In this document: piece by piece, positions 9,201 to 16,038 of the stretch | Layout of the letters: every line of letters begins with the position of its first letter | Position numbering within the stretch: position 1 is the stretch's first letter | Virus record (IMG/VR): IMGVR_UViG_3300032220_000338 | Location: 1 to 20,861 of that record | From: a virus | Length of the DNA: 20,861 bases | Direction: 5' to 3' (one strand) | Program-made: the position numbers and the translations under genes | Notes under the pieces: model-generated | What the model was told of the DNA's origin: nothing | Databases searched by the model: none | What the model saw: only the letters and a program-made list of their open reading frames with translations

Positions 9201-11671
9201 TATCGGGTCAACACTACGCAACTGCTGGTGGTGGTACTGCTTATGGTTGGATGATGGTAGGAGCAGCTGATGCAACTGCTAATAGATATTGGGCAAGAGG
9301 TAAGTGGGGTGGTTCTACATCTGGTTGGTTAGAATTCGTAATGAGTAATTCAAACCCTGGTTATACATTGTATTCTTATATAATGTATGATTCGGACAAT
9401 ACAGGTTATTATGTAAACCCTGCATCTGGTTCAAACTTTAACTGGCTAACAATAAACGATTGGTATTATATCAATGGCCCATTGGGTATGTATTGGAATT
9501 CATATGGTAGAGGATTTGTAATAGCAGAACAACAAGGTAATCCATATGGACATATCACAACTTATGGTGGTGGTAGAAATGGATGGAGTGGATATGGTAT
9601 AGGTTCTCGTTATACGTTTATGAGTACCAATGGTGATAACGTTGGTGTGCATGATTCTGCTAGAGGTTGGGTATGGTATATGAGTGGAGCTGAATTGAAT
9701 CTATATTATGCTGGAGCAGATAGGATGTCAATGAGGTCACATGGCGCATATGCACATGCTGATGTTAGAGCAGCTATATATTATGACCACGATACTTCAT
9801 ACTATTTCAATGGTAATGGTGATAGTAGATGGCAAGGATTGGATGATTATTCCAAAATGAGAATTGGTTTAACTGCAAAGGGTAACTTTAGAAGAAATGA
9901 TTATACTGGAGATTCTAACTATTGGGTAGGTTCAATGGGATGGGGTACGACTGACCTTATCTCTGTATTTACTTGGGGTAGTGGTTTCTTTGATACTTGG
10001 AGTAATCCATCTAACCAACCTGCTGGTACATCTCATTGGACTGGAGTTCAAGCACTTCACTATGTAAATGCATATAATAGTGGATATGGATGGCAGTTAG
10101 TAGGAGGCCCTATTCAGGGAGCATGGTGGACATCCTATTGGAGTTCAAAACGTCCTTGGTATAAGTTGGCAATGTATAGTTTGAATGAATACTCAAGTGA
10201 TTTTTGGGCATCAATTTATTACGATTCAAATAACAGTGGATATTATGTAGACCCTAATGGACAATCACAATTTAGTGAAATAAGATTAGATGGAGTATTA
10301 TGGTCTAGAAATGGATATGGTAGAATATTCTTAGGTGGTAACTTACACATAGATTCATACTCACATAGTATCTATATGAACTATTACACAAATAACCCAA
10401 TGAGATTCTATGGTTATTTGGAAATGAATGGTTATGACATTTATGGTGTTGGTGCAATTTATAGTACAATTTTCTACGATAGAAATGATAGTGGATATTA
10501 TACAAATCCTAACGGATATTCACAAATGTCAGCTGTATTAGCAAACAATTGGTTTAGACCTCAAGGATGTTGTGGATTGTATTTTGAATCATACGGACAT
10601 GGTATATGGTCACCTGAATGTGAGGGTAACTCATATGGTAACATAGCAACTTATGGTGGTGGTAGAAATGGATGGAGTGGATATGGTATCCGTAGTAGAT
10701 TCGTCTTTATGGGTAGAGGTGGTGATTGTGGTGTGCATGATAACTCGTATGGATGGGTATGGTATTGGGATACTAACTTCTATATGTACTATGCTGGTTC
10801 TGAAAGAATGTCTTGTAGAGGTTGGGGTGTTTATGTAAACCAATATTTGGAAGCAGGTGGTTCGTTGAGAGCACCAATATTCTATGATAACCAAGATACT
10901 GGATACTATTTAGACCCGCATAATACTGATAACCAGGGTTTAAGAATGAGAGGTGGTACACTTCACGGACCTAACTGGTATTGGGGAGCTTATTTAAGAG
11001 TTGGTACAAACGAAAGAGTTGATGGTTGGGCAAGTATGTTCACATCGAATGGTAACTTACACATCGATTCTCGTAATGGTTATCCAATGTATCTTAACTG
11101 GCACAATGGTAACACTGTATATGTTGAAAGTGATATTAGAGCAAACATTTACTACGATAGATATGATACTGGATATTACTTCTATGGTAGAACAGATTCA
11201 AGAGTTTATAGATGGAACGCTAACTACTTATACGCTTACGGATGGATATTTGCGCAAGATAACATCATCGCTTACTATTCTGATGAAAGATTAAAAACTA
11301 AGTTAGGACCTATAATAGATGCACTGGGTAAACTTTCTAAATTAAATGGTTTCTATTACGTTAATAACGATTTAGCAAAAACATTTGGTTATAAAGAAAC
11401 CAAAGTACAATTAGGTCTATCAGCACAAGAAGTACAATCGGTTATACCTGAAATTGTACACTTAGCACCATTTGATACTAAGTTTGATGAAGACAATAAT
11501 ATTATCGGTTCTAAAACTGGTGAAAATTATTTAACAATTGAATATGATAAGGTAGTACCTTTATTGGTTGAAGCTATAAAAGAACAACAAAAAATTATAG
11601 AAAATCAAAATAAAGAGATTTCTGATATCAAAGAAATGTTGAATAATATACTAATAAACAAAAAAGAATAA
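3296..11671 (+). CDS. Giant modular tail fibre with C-terminal S74 intramolecular chaperone
   Basis: The 2791-residue protein is by far the largest in the window. Residues 1-223 form a beta-rich head with phrases such as SGSITASLFRGDGSGLF, typical of phage fibre bases. Residues 224-690 are a Gly-X-Ser collagen-like shaft. Residues about 691-815 are a beta module shared with the 1-1250 fibre, followed by four 27-residue repeats (816-923). Residues about 938-1116 resemble a carbohydrate-binding beta-sandwich. From 1203 to about 2635 the motif IFYDxxxxGYYxDP recurs 13 times between variable Trp/Tyr/Gly-rich segments. Residues 2662-2791 are the endosialidase-type S74 chaperone: SDERLKTK, GLSAQEVQSVIPEIV, YLTIEYDKVVPLLVEAIKEQ, then a coiled coil. 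In that family the chaperone drives trimerisation and is cut off at the serine of SDxRLK. The inferred role is the host-binding long fibre. Confidence 0.9.
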   Translation: MSSFIGKNPNGLNQVSSSVISLFVSGSPVINASPSSVNIVNGIPLSASIIETNFIETPSGSSLTINADVKISGSITASLFRGDGSGLFNIQADSIGDINRLKSGSALAQISPNNGLVINVPTNISGGLTLTGNANVVGDINISGRLTSTEISTTLISSSVIYSSGSNKFGDATSDKHDVTGSLNISGSIIVGLPNTIPTDDTTNEVLVLNMTTGKISRRFAAATSGTSGTSGTSGSSGSTGSAGTSGSSGSSGSSGTSGTSGSSGSSGSSGSSGTSGTSGSSGTSGSSGTSGSSGSSGTSATSGSSGTSATSGSSGTSGSSGSSGTSATSGSSGSSGSSGTSGSSGKDGTSGKDGSSGSSGVSGKDGSSGSSGTSGTSGKDGTNGSAGTSGLSGGAGTPGTSGSSGSSGSSGKDGNDGSSGSSGSSGSSGLTGAGGGSGTAGTGGTSGTSGSSGSSGSSGSSGSSGFGSSGSSGTSGTSGKDGSTGKDGTSGSSGTSGSSGSSGKDGFEGSSGTSGSSGTSGSSGTSGKDGTNGTSGKDGSSGSSGSSGVAGSSGSSGTSGSSGTSGSSGTSGKDGSSGSSGTSGSSGTSGSSGQEGTSGSSGSSGTSGSSGTRGTSGSSGTSGSSGTSGVSGSSGTSGSSGSSGTSGSSGTSGSSGTSGSSGTSGSSGTSGTSGSSGTSGSSGSSGSSGLLSLTGTTDNGVITLNGTAPNATVEANLRFDGSTLTVTGDATISGNLTVSGTTTYINTTTLNVGDNIITLNADIGASTAPTENAGIEVKRGNVATKAFYWEEANDRWYAEDGLYVAGNVVLSGTIDTGLGATEVYLMNQNVRTTDAVTFSTVDTGQGANELYAMNQNVRTTDAVTFSTVDTGQGANELYAMDQPVRSTDGVTFATVNTGQGANELYAMDQNVRTTDSVTFANINVGGFSVVTGGTIDNYTANIDNGSYYNITDQMTDVEVRAQLGTTSTVITKVNDNTAPAEGCFKVTGYFGFDDSRRIKVDKNSEYIFECWIKVIDGGDTDQRLYLGWTMYNSANATFGNTQRYWGASGEQFDTDSRNDGQWYKVSGKISGIGGSVNQFIAGTEYASPVLLINYSTNVGVVHICGLKLYKSEQTFSKIHLHSGTRYVHGTTDQRYAILQPGSSDSLRIATSTGYGDFGSMNSSFFHMETDRATFYMNKRLDVNGSVYVYGTTTRMESGGMYAPIFYDTDDTTYYTNPANGGFVLQGGTSNRVKFYTNDTGFRVNNAEGNGVSDVRLGAAWGRPGVYSSTYLSLGSDGTYVEFVTGNVQRGYFNNSGDGYAQTSFRAPIFYDSTTTGYYLDLPSTSVLNVITSNTINVNNGYSFVSQAYNNNGGFAMNNASTYWGLMWNYAANDWRLGYGSTIAQQGWNIRWDASGNAWANTSFRSPIFYDVDDTGYFLDAANTGTSLRIQGGIKQRNIVGRPYAVWGSTGTTGAVVIKFPGNTGNYGMIHAVIDIYEYNGNAAATVIVGGHNWSGAWYNYNANVVGYTDKQVRVGVKDGRYCIVIGTGGSSWSYGQVVLRKIQNGTYYDGVMDVAEGYSVNIESDTYSWISGDLQVLRSRDIYGVNYVQAPIFYDTNSTYFGDFSSEIRMPYQNGGTMRLRTNTHWDSQSGIDLIGGQGEFRMSSDTGNLNLRVDGWIIGYDYLQSLGAVYGTIYYDQNNSGYYTDPASYSNMNEGNFAGRMWYSNYLVSRNSGGMMGDYNVNGTSSKVIWTIGESWPIGNMYGLGYEYGSGYGHHLALKDNGTTYSRLGFAGGAFIGGGVTIGSAMYAPIYYDSNDNGYYGDFASTSRTNYIVGNRIKLVNNVNNEPRWDFSAYVVEAQHWYGNNASMTMYMGEGSNTIQVPGSGGIRPVIIYDYNNAGYYLNMDGTSNLYAVTDYTRRGAFNLGREKGNRRDITGDTNHWTGTNGWGTSYGNWDTAWEGGFAGWDIWGGGTGHPQGGGYVHAQGIVSGQHYATAGGGTAYGWMMVGAADATANRYWARGKWGGSTSGWLEFVMSNSNPGYTLYSYIMYDSDNTGYYVNPASGSNFNWLTINDWYYINGPLGMYWNSYGRGFVIAEQQGNPYGHITTYGGGRNGWSGYGIGSRYTFMSTNGDNVGVHDSARGWVWYMSGAELNLYYAGADRMSMRSHGAYAHADVRAAIYYDHDTSYYFNGNGDSRWQGLDDYSKMRIGLTAKGNFRRNDYTGDSNYWVGSMGWGTTDLISVFTWGSGFFDTWSNPSNQPAGTSHWTGVQALHYVNAYNSGYGWQLVGGPIQGAWWTSYWSSKRPWYKLAMYSLNEYSSDFWASIYYDSNNSGYYVDPNGQSQFSEIRLDGVLWSRNGYGRIFLGGNLHIDSYSHSIYMNYYTNNPMRFYGYLEMNGYDIYGVGAIYSTIFYDRNDSGYYTNPNGYSQMSAVLANNWFRPQGCCGLYFESYGHGIWSPECEGNSYGNIATYGGGRNGWSGYGIRSRFVFMGRGGDCGVHDNSYGWVWYWDTNFYMYYAGSERMSCRGWGVYVNQYLEAGGSLRAPIFYDNQDTGYYLDPHNTDNQGLRMRGGTLHGPNWYWGAYLRVGTNERVDGWASMFTSNGNLHIDSRNGYPMYLNWHNGNTVYVESDIRANIYYDRYDTGYYFYGRTDSRVYRWNANYLYAYGWIFAQDNIIAYYSDERLKTKLGPIIDALGKLSKLNGFYYVNNDLAKTFGYKETKVQLGLSAQEVQSVIPEIVHLAPFDTKFDEDNNIIGSKTGENYLTIEYDKVVPLLVEAIKEQQKIIENQNKEISDIKEMLNNILINKKE
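3965..5365 (+). repeat. 467-residue Gly-X-Ser collagen-like tract
   Basis: Residues 224-690 of the giant fibre are almost uninterrupted Gly-X-Y triplets. X is Thr or Ser and Y nearly always Ser, with occasional GKD triplets and a few breaks such as GFG. Proline is nearly absent. At DNA level, runs such as GGAAGTAGT in tandem (around 4548-4584) alternate with stretches using TCA, TCT or TCG for Ser. Confidence 0.9.
5741..6064 (+). repeat. Four 81-bp tandem repeats in the giant fibre
   Basis: Units start at 5741, 5822, 5903 and 5984, each encoding 27 residues of the form DTGQGANELYAMNQNVRTTDAVTF plus three more. Copies 2-4 are nearly identical at the start (GGxCAAGGxGCTAACGAATTGTACGC); copy 1 is more diverged. 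Similar LYAMDQNVRTTD repeats are known in other phage fibres. Confidence 0.9.
9558..9600 (+). repeat. 43-bp exact repeat, copy 1
   Basis: This stretch is identical to 10647-10689 and encodes TYGGGRNGWSGYG. It is the best-conserved core of a duplication of roughly 100 residues within the giant fibre. Confidence 0.85.
10647..10689 (+). repeat. 43-bp exact repeat, copy 2
   Basis: This is the second copy of the 9558-9600 sequence. Flanking residues align as well (GVHD, GWVWY, YYAGxxRMS), but this copy has five Cys residues where the first has none. Confidence 0.85.
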
Positions 11672-11689
11672 TTATTTTCAAAAAATAAT

Positions 11690-11698
11690 ATATTTATA
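11690..11698 (+). promoter_or_regulatory. Promoter-like element ATATTTATA (copy B)
   Basis: The 9-mer ends 21 nt before the ATG at 11720. It directly follows an AT-only perfect stem (11671-11689). No other terminator is visible after the giant fibre gene. Confidence 0.5.
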
Positions 11699-11719
11699 TA
11701 AAATAAAACAAGCAAAATT

Positions 11720-12166
11720 ATGGCATACACATATGAATGGCAATTGACCGGATTAAGAAAATCAAATACTGATGATTTATCCGAAGTTATTATAGGAACT
11801 CACTGGAAAGTGACAGCAACTGATGAAGATGGCAATCAGGGAAGTTTTGATGGAGCAACTCCATTTAAAGTATCCGAATTAAATACGGGAAGTTTTACTC
11901 CATACCAAGAATTAACAGAAACTCAAATCATAGAGTGGGTTAAGAATGTGGTAAGTGGTTCAAATTCAAGTATGAACTATTGGGACCATATTATGGGAAG
12001 AATTGATAAACAAATATCAGCTACCAAATATGTTGAGGTGCGTGTTGATGCAACGGCATTCCCTTGGTCACCAACATCTGGTTCAGTTACTCCTGGTACA
12101 CCACAACCAAATGCAGATGCAAACATCATACCATCGGCAGGTGCATATGGTGGAACACCTTCTTAA
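11720..12166 (+). CDS. Small virion protein of unknown function (marine-phage family, DUF7936-like)
   Basis: The protein has 148 residues and starts MAYTYEWQLTGLRKSN. It continues with VIIGTHWKVTATDEDGNQGSFDGATPF, an acidic helix (LTETQIIEWVKNVV), and a Pro/Gly-rich tail from about residue 115. The tail contains WSPTSGSVTPGTPQPNAD. The order of a W-K-T-TDEDGN-G-F-GATPF beta part and a TE-x-IIEWVK helix matches, from memory, a small uncharacterised family seen in T4-like cyanophages and pelagiphages. I am not certain of the family number. It stands alone between a promoter-like element and a strong terminator, so it is probably expressed as its own unit between the fibre and sheath genes. Its virion position is unknown. 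Confidence 0.65.
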   Translation: MAYTYEWQLTGLRKSNTDDLSEVIIGTHWKVTATDEDGNQGSFDGATPFKVSELNTGSFTPYQELTETQIIEWVKNVVSGSNSSMNYWDHIMGRIDKQISATKYVEVRVDATAFPWSPTSGSVTPGTPQPNADANIIPSAGAYGGTPS

Positions 12167-12189
12167 TAAAATTAGAAAAATTAGATATT

Positions 12190-12238
12190 AAATACCCAAA
12201 GTGCAGATTTAAAAACAAATTTGTGTTTTGGGTATTTT
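12190..12238 (+). terminator. Strong rho-independent terminator
   Basis: AAATACCCAAA (12190-12200) pairs perfectly with TTTGGGTATTT (12227-12237). The stem continues through three G-T wobble pairs and CAGATTT/AAATTTG to a six-base loop (12211-12216), and T-rich sequence follows. It ends the 11720-12166 unit. Confidence 0.85.
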
Positions 12239-12242
12239 CTTT

Positions 12243-12251
12243 ATATTTATA
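12243..12251 (+). promoter_or_regulatory. Promoter-like element ATATTTATA (copy C)
   Basis: The element starts 4 nt after the terminator and is the only candidate for the sheath gene. The gap to the ATG at 12310 is 58 nt, longer than at the other copies, so the sheath transcript would have a longer leader. Confidence 0.5.
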
Positions 12252-12309
12252 TAGGTAATATTGTACACACTCAATATTAGCATTTAAAAACAATAATAGT
12301 AGAAATAAA

Positions 12310-14631
12310 ATGGCAGAAAGAATCGTATCACCTGGCGTCTTCACAAGAGAAAATGACCTATCATTCATAGCACAGGGTGTAGGTGAAATTGGAGCAGCAT
12401 TCATAGGACCTTTTAAGCAAGGACCTGCATTCGTTCCAACAATTGTGAGAACACAATCAGAATTCCAAGATATTTTTGGAACACCTGATGGAACTTATTA
12501 TACTGAATATGCAGTACAAAGATATCTATCAGAAGCAGGAAGTGCAACTGTAGTAAGAGTAGCTGGTATCGGTGGTTATACTCAAGTTAAACCTTTGGGT
12601 ATATTTGCTAGTGGTTCAGCTGGACTTGGACAAAAATTAATTGGAGTACTTTACTCTACTGAAACTGGATTACAAAACTATGGTTTTGAAGGAGCTAGTG
12701 TAGTAAGTAATGACGCAGTTGATGGAGCATTCCATCTATCAGCATCTGGTGTATTTACATCAGCATCTATATTACCAACAGCAACAAACGATTTATCCGA
12801 TGTATTCGGTGAATCTCCATTTGGAGCTAAGAAAGCTTATTCATATGTTTATTTTGAAAATGTAGCAAAATCATATAGTGGTTCATTGGCAAGTAATACT
12901 GTAATTACAATTGCAGAATTACCTAATCAAGAATATACTGGTGATGATATAACACCTGCATACTCCGAAGCATTTACTCCATATGTTAAATCTCAAATGG
13001 TAAGTGATGTAAGATATGAACTTTTCCGTTTTGCTACAATGGGTCATGGTTCTAACTATAATACTAAATTTAAAATTGGTATTTCTAATGTAAAGGCAGC
13101 TGGTGAAGATGGTGGAACTGATTACGCAACATTTAGTGTAACTGTAAGAGGATATTCTGATACTGATAAGAGAAAAGGTGTGATTGAAACATTTAACAAT
13201 GTAAACTTAGACCCAGCATCTCCAAATTATATCGCTAGAAGAATTGGTGATAGATATATGACTATTGATTCTAATGGTAAGATTACTGAAAATGGTGATT
13301 ACTCAAATCAATCAAAATATGTAAGAGTGGAAGTTAGAGAAGCAGGTACTTTCCCTGTATCAGCAGCACCATTTGGACATGCAGCATATACTAATCCAAT
13401 TGAAGCATCTGGTAACGCATCTAAAGTACCAGCAGTTGTTTATCAAACAAAATCAACTGGTAACACATCATCATCTCCAATATTCTTTAGTGGATTTGAT
13501 TTTGAAACTGAAGGTGTGGCAATGGTTAACAAACAATATTTGAAACCACTTCCTATAAATGCAGAAGTTGGAGCAAACGTTGATTTCGCATTTGATTCAC
13601 AATTAACATATGTAATGACTGGTTCAGCATCAACTGATATGGTTAAAAGACAATTTGTATTAGCATTCCAAGGTGGATATGATGGTATGAACCCAACTGT
13701 AAAAGCTAAAAAAGCTGGAGATAGTGGTTGGGGAGCAGCAAATACGCAAGGATTTGATTGTTCTACATCAACAGCAAGTGGTTCAGTAGGATATACAAAA
13801 GCAATTAACGCTGTATCTAATCCTGATGAGTGGGATATCAATATGGTAGTAACTCCTGGTATTGTTAGAGGCTTACACCCATCTATTACTACAAAAGTAA
13901 TTGATATGGTTGAGGAAAGAGCAGACTGTTTCTATATCGCTGATTTCAACGATTTCGATGATACTATTACTGAAGCAACTGAGCAAGCAAATTCAGTAGA
14001 TTCAAACTATGTAGCAACTTACTACCCTTGGGTTAAGACTGTTGATACAAACACAAATAAATTAACAACTGTACCTCCATCAGTATTGTTACCGGCAGTA
14101 TTTGCTAGTAATGATAGATTGGCGGCTGAGTGGTTCGCACCTGCTGGTTTGAATAGAGGTGGTATCGTAGGGGCAGTTAGTGTATTGAATAGATTAACAC
14201 ACGCTGAAAGAGATACTCTATATGAGAACAAAGTAAACCCAATCGCTGTATTCCCTGGACAAGGTATTGTAGCATTTGGACAGAAGACATTGCAAGATAA
14301 GGCTTCAGCATTAGATAGAATCAACGTAAGAAGATTACTTATCACTGTTAAGAAGTATATCGCATCTACTTCTCGTTACTTAGTGTTCGAACAAAATACT
14401 GATAGCACTAGAGGAAGATTTATTAACACAGTAAATCCTTACTTAGAAGGCATTCAACAAAGACAAGGTTTATACGCATTCAGAGTTGTTATGGATGAAA
14501 CTAATAACACACCTGATGTAATTGATAGAAACATATTAGCAGGACAAATTTTCTTACAACCGGCTAAGACAGCTGAATTCATAGTAATTGATTTCAACAT
14601 CTTACCAACTGGAGCAAGTTTCAACGCATAA
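12310..14631 (+). CDS. Tail sheath protein (T4 gp18 family)
   Basis: The 773-residue protein is a clear contractile tail sheath subunit. The N terminus carries SPGVFTREND and GVGEIGAAFIGPFKQGPAFVPT, followed by a segment with YAVQRYLSEAGSATVVRVAG. The conserved C-terminal part includes EWFAPAGLNRGGIVGAV (from about 606), VNPIAVFPGQGIVAFGQKTL, SALDRINVRRLLITVKKYI and a final strand rich in aliphatic residues, AEFIVIDFNILPTG. In this family the subunits form a helical sleeve around the tube and contract on infection. T4 gp18 has 659 residues, so this one is about 110 longer. The middle (about 90-480) probably carries enlarged surface domains. It is followed 52 bases later by the tube gene, the usual order. 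Codon use resembles its neighbours. Confidence 0.97.
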   Translation: MAERIVSPGVFTRENDLSFIAQGVGEIGAAFIGPFKQGPAFVPTIVRTQSEFQDIFGTPDGTYYTEYAVQRYLSEAGSATVVRVAGIGGYTQVKPLGIFASGSAGLGQKLIGVLYSTETGLQNYGFEGASVVSNDAVDGAFHLSASGVFTSASILPTATNDLSDVFGESPFGAKKAYSYVYFENVAKSYSGSLASNTVITIAELPNQEYTGDDITPAYSEAFTPYVKSQMVSDVRYELFRFATMGHGSNYNTKFKIGISNVKAAGEDGGTDYATFSVTVRGYSDTDKRKGVIETFNNVNLDPASPNYIARRIGDRYMTIDSNGKITENGDYSNQSKYVRVEVREAGTFPVSAAPFGHAAYTNPIEASGNASKVPAVVYQTKSTGNTSSSPIFFSGFDFETEGVAMVNKQYLKPLPINAEVGANVDFAFDSQLTYVMTGSASTDMVKRQFVLAFQGGYDGMNPTVKAKKAGDSGWGAANTQGFDCSTSTASGSVGYTKAINAVSNPDEWDINMVVTPGIVRGLHPSITTKVIDMVEERADCFYIADFNDFDDTITEATEQANSVDSNYVATYYPWVKTVDTNTNKLTTVPPSVLLPAVFASNDRLAAEWFAPAGLNRGGIVGAVSVLNRLTHAERDTLYENKVNPIAVFPGQGIVAFGQKTLQDKASALDRINVRRLLITVKKYIASTSRYLVFEQNTDSTRGRFINTVNPYLEGIQQRQGLYAFRVVMDETNNTPDVIDRNILAGQIFLQPAKTAEFIVIDFNILPTGASFNA

Positions 14632-14652
14632 TATTGGAAAGAAAATAAACTG

Positions 14653-14661
14653 ATATTTATT
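14653..14661 (+). promoter_or_regulatory. Promoter-like element ATATTTATT (copy D)
   Basis: The element ends 22 nt before the tube ATG at 14684 and differs from the main form at the last base. The leader also holds AAGGA (14671-14675), one of the few weak Shine-Dalgarno-like stretches in the window. Confidence 0.45.
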
Positions 14662-14683
14662 AATATAAAAAAGGAATAAGAAA

Positions 14684-15178
14684 ATGGCAAATATTTTAGA
14701 TTTTGGAGATATGATGTACACCTCCTTCGAACCAAAAATGAAGAACCGCTTTTACATGCAGTTCACTGGTACAGGTATACCTGCATTTATGGTTAAGACG
14801 GGGAATAGACCTCAATTAAACTTTGAGAAAGTAACAATCGACCATATCAACGTTAAAAGACAATTGAAAGGTAAAGGTGAGTGGCAAGATTTAGAGGTAA
14901 CTCTTTATGACCCAATCGTACCTTCTGCTGCACAAGCAGTAATGGAGTGGGTTCGTTTAGGACATGAATCAATTACTGGTAGAGATGGATACGCTGACTT
15001 TTATAAGAAAGATATTGACATTTTTATGTTAGGTCCTGTTGGTGATAAGGTTGAACAATGGAAATTGATTGGCGCTTTCCCAACACAAGTAAACTTTGGT
15101 GACTTAGATGCATCTTCTAACGAAGTAGCAACTGTAACAATTACATTGACTTACGATTACGCAATTCTTGAATTCTAA
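14684..15178 (+). CDS. Tail tube protein (T4 gp19 family)
   Basis: The protein has 164 residues, the same size as T4 gp19 (163). Family hallmarks are the N-terminal FEPKMKNRFYMQF and IPAFMVKTGNRPQLNF segments. They continue with the IDHINVKRQLKGKGEWQDLEVTLYDP strand pair, AQAVMEWVRLGHE, and the closing ATVTITLTYDYAILEF. Rings of this protein stack to form the inner tube through which DNA passes. It sits between its own promoter-like element and a compact terminator, so it can be expressed at high level apart from the sheath. Placement right after the sheath is the standard myovirus order. Confidence 0.96.
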   Translation: MANILDFGDMMYTSFEPKMKNRFYMQFTGTGIPAFMVKTGNRPQLNFEKVTIDHINVKRQLKGKGEWQDLEVTLYDPIVPSAAQAVMEWVRLGHESITGRDGYADFYKKDIDIFMLGPVGDKVEQWKLIGAFPTQVNFGDLDASSNEVATVTITLTYDYAILEF

Positions 15179-15200
15179 TCTAAGCAAAATAATAAAAATA

Positions 15201-15229
15201 AAAGGGATATTGAAAGATATCCCTTTTTT
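15201..15229 (+). terminator. Rho-independent terminator after the tube gene
   Basis: AAAGGGATAT (15201-15210) pairs perfectly with ATATCCCTTT (15217-15226) around a six-base loop, and the T run continues to 15229. Confidence 0.9.
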
Positions 15230-15251
15230 ATGTCAACTTTTTCAAACTTAT

Positions 15252-15260
15252 ATATTTATA
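15252..15260 (+). promoter_or_regulatory. Promoter-like element ATATTTATA (copy E)
   Basis: The 9-mer ends 22 nt before the ATG at 15283 and lies 22 nt after the tube terminator. Confidence 0.5.
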
Positions 15261-15282
15261 TACAAACAAATAAAGGTTAATT

Positions 15283-16038
15283 ATGAACAAAAATCAATTT
15301 CCAACAGAAGTAATATCGTTACCATCGGAAGGTAGATGTTACCCTGAATCAAGTCCACTATCAGGTGGTACTCTTGAAATAAAGTATATGACTGCTAGAG
15401 AAGAAGAAATTCTAGCATCAACAAATCTTATCAAAAAAGGTATAGTTTTGGATAAATTATTCGAATCTATCATCGTAGATAAGGATGTAAACCCAGATGA
15501 TATTTTAATTGGTGACAAAAATGCTATTATGTTAGCAACTCGTATTTTAGGATATGGTCACGAATATAAAATTGAGATGGAAGATGAGATGGAAAACAAA
15601 AACGAAGTTGTTGTAGATTTAAGAAGTGTACAAACAAAAGATGTTGATATGAGTGTTTTAAATAGACAAAATCGTTATACATTCACAACTCCAACAACCA
15701 AAACAGTTATTGAATACAAATTACTTACACATGGTGATGAGAAGCAAATTGATACCGAAATCAAAGCTTTACAAAAAATGAATAAAGATGCATCGTTTGA
15801 ATTAACAACACGATATAGATTTATGATTACTTCGGTTGATGGTAATGGTGAGATGGGTTATATTACTAATTTTATTAACAACGGATTTTTAACAAAAGAT
15901 ACAAAAGCATTCAGAGAACATATTAAAAAAATGTCACCTGATGTTAAGATGGAATTTGAATACGAAAACCCAGATAGTGGAGAAAAGGAGGTACGCCAAA
16001 TTCCAATGGGCGTAGGCTTTTTTTGGCCTTCCGAATAA
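15283..16038 (+). CDS. gp26-like baseplate/tail assembly chaperone (zero-frame product)
   Basis: The 251-residue zero-frame protein matches the T4 baseplate protein family (PF12322, T4 gp26-like). It opens with EVISLPSEGRCYPESSPLSGG, then LEIKYMTAREEEILASTNLIKKG, LDKLFESIIVDKDVNPDDILIGDKNAI and ATRILGYGHEYKI. The rest is a less conserved acidic helical part ending IPMGVGFFWPSE. Its place between the tube and tape-measure genes is where most myophages encode the tail assembly chaperone that binds the tape measure before tube polymerisation. I infer that role. T4 gp26 has 208 residues, so this one is slightly long. Codons 246-247 lie in a run of seven T (16018-16024), and the zero frame stops 12 bases later, while the +1 frame stays open. 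This points to a second, longer product. Confidence 0.85.
   Translation: MNKNQFPTEVISLPSEGRCYPESSPLSGGTLEIKYMTAREEEILASTNLIKKGIVLDKLFESIIVDKDVNPDDILIGDKNAIMLATRILGYGHEYKIEMEDEMENKNEVVVDLRSVQTKDVDMSVLNRQNRYTFTTPTTKTVIEYKLLTHGDEKQIDTEIKALQKMNKDASFELTTRYRFMITSVDGNGEMGYITNFINNGFLTKDTKAFREHIKKMSPDVKMEFEYENPDSGEKEVRQIPMGVGFFWPSE

Larger units (their letters stand above)
6902..11185 (+). repeat. Thirteen dispersed (A/S)PIFYD-x-GYY modules
   Basis: The motif starts at 6902, 7214, 7511, 8066, 8315, 8663, 8906, 9377, 9770, 10208, 10463, 10871 and 11141. The core is (I/M)(F/Y)YD, four or five residues, then GYY or a close variant, often followed by DP or NP. Spacing is 81-185 residues, and the intervening segments differ. 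The same motif is frequent in fibres of environmental phages that end in an S74 chaperone. Confidence 0.85.

Noticed and set aside
11671-11689. AT-only hairpin (ATTATTTT/AAAATAAT) as terminator of the giant fibre unit
   Set aside because: The stem has no G-C pair and no following T run, so termination would be weak; left unannotated.
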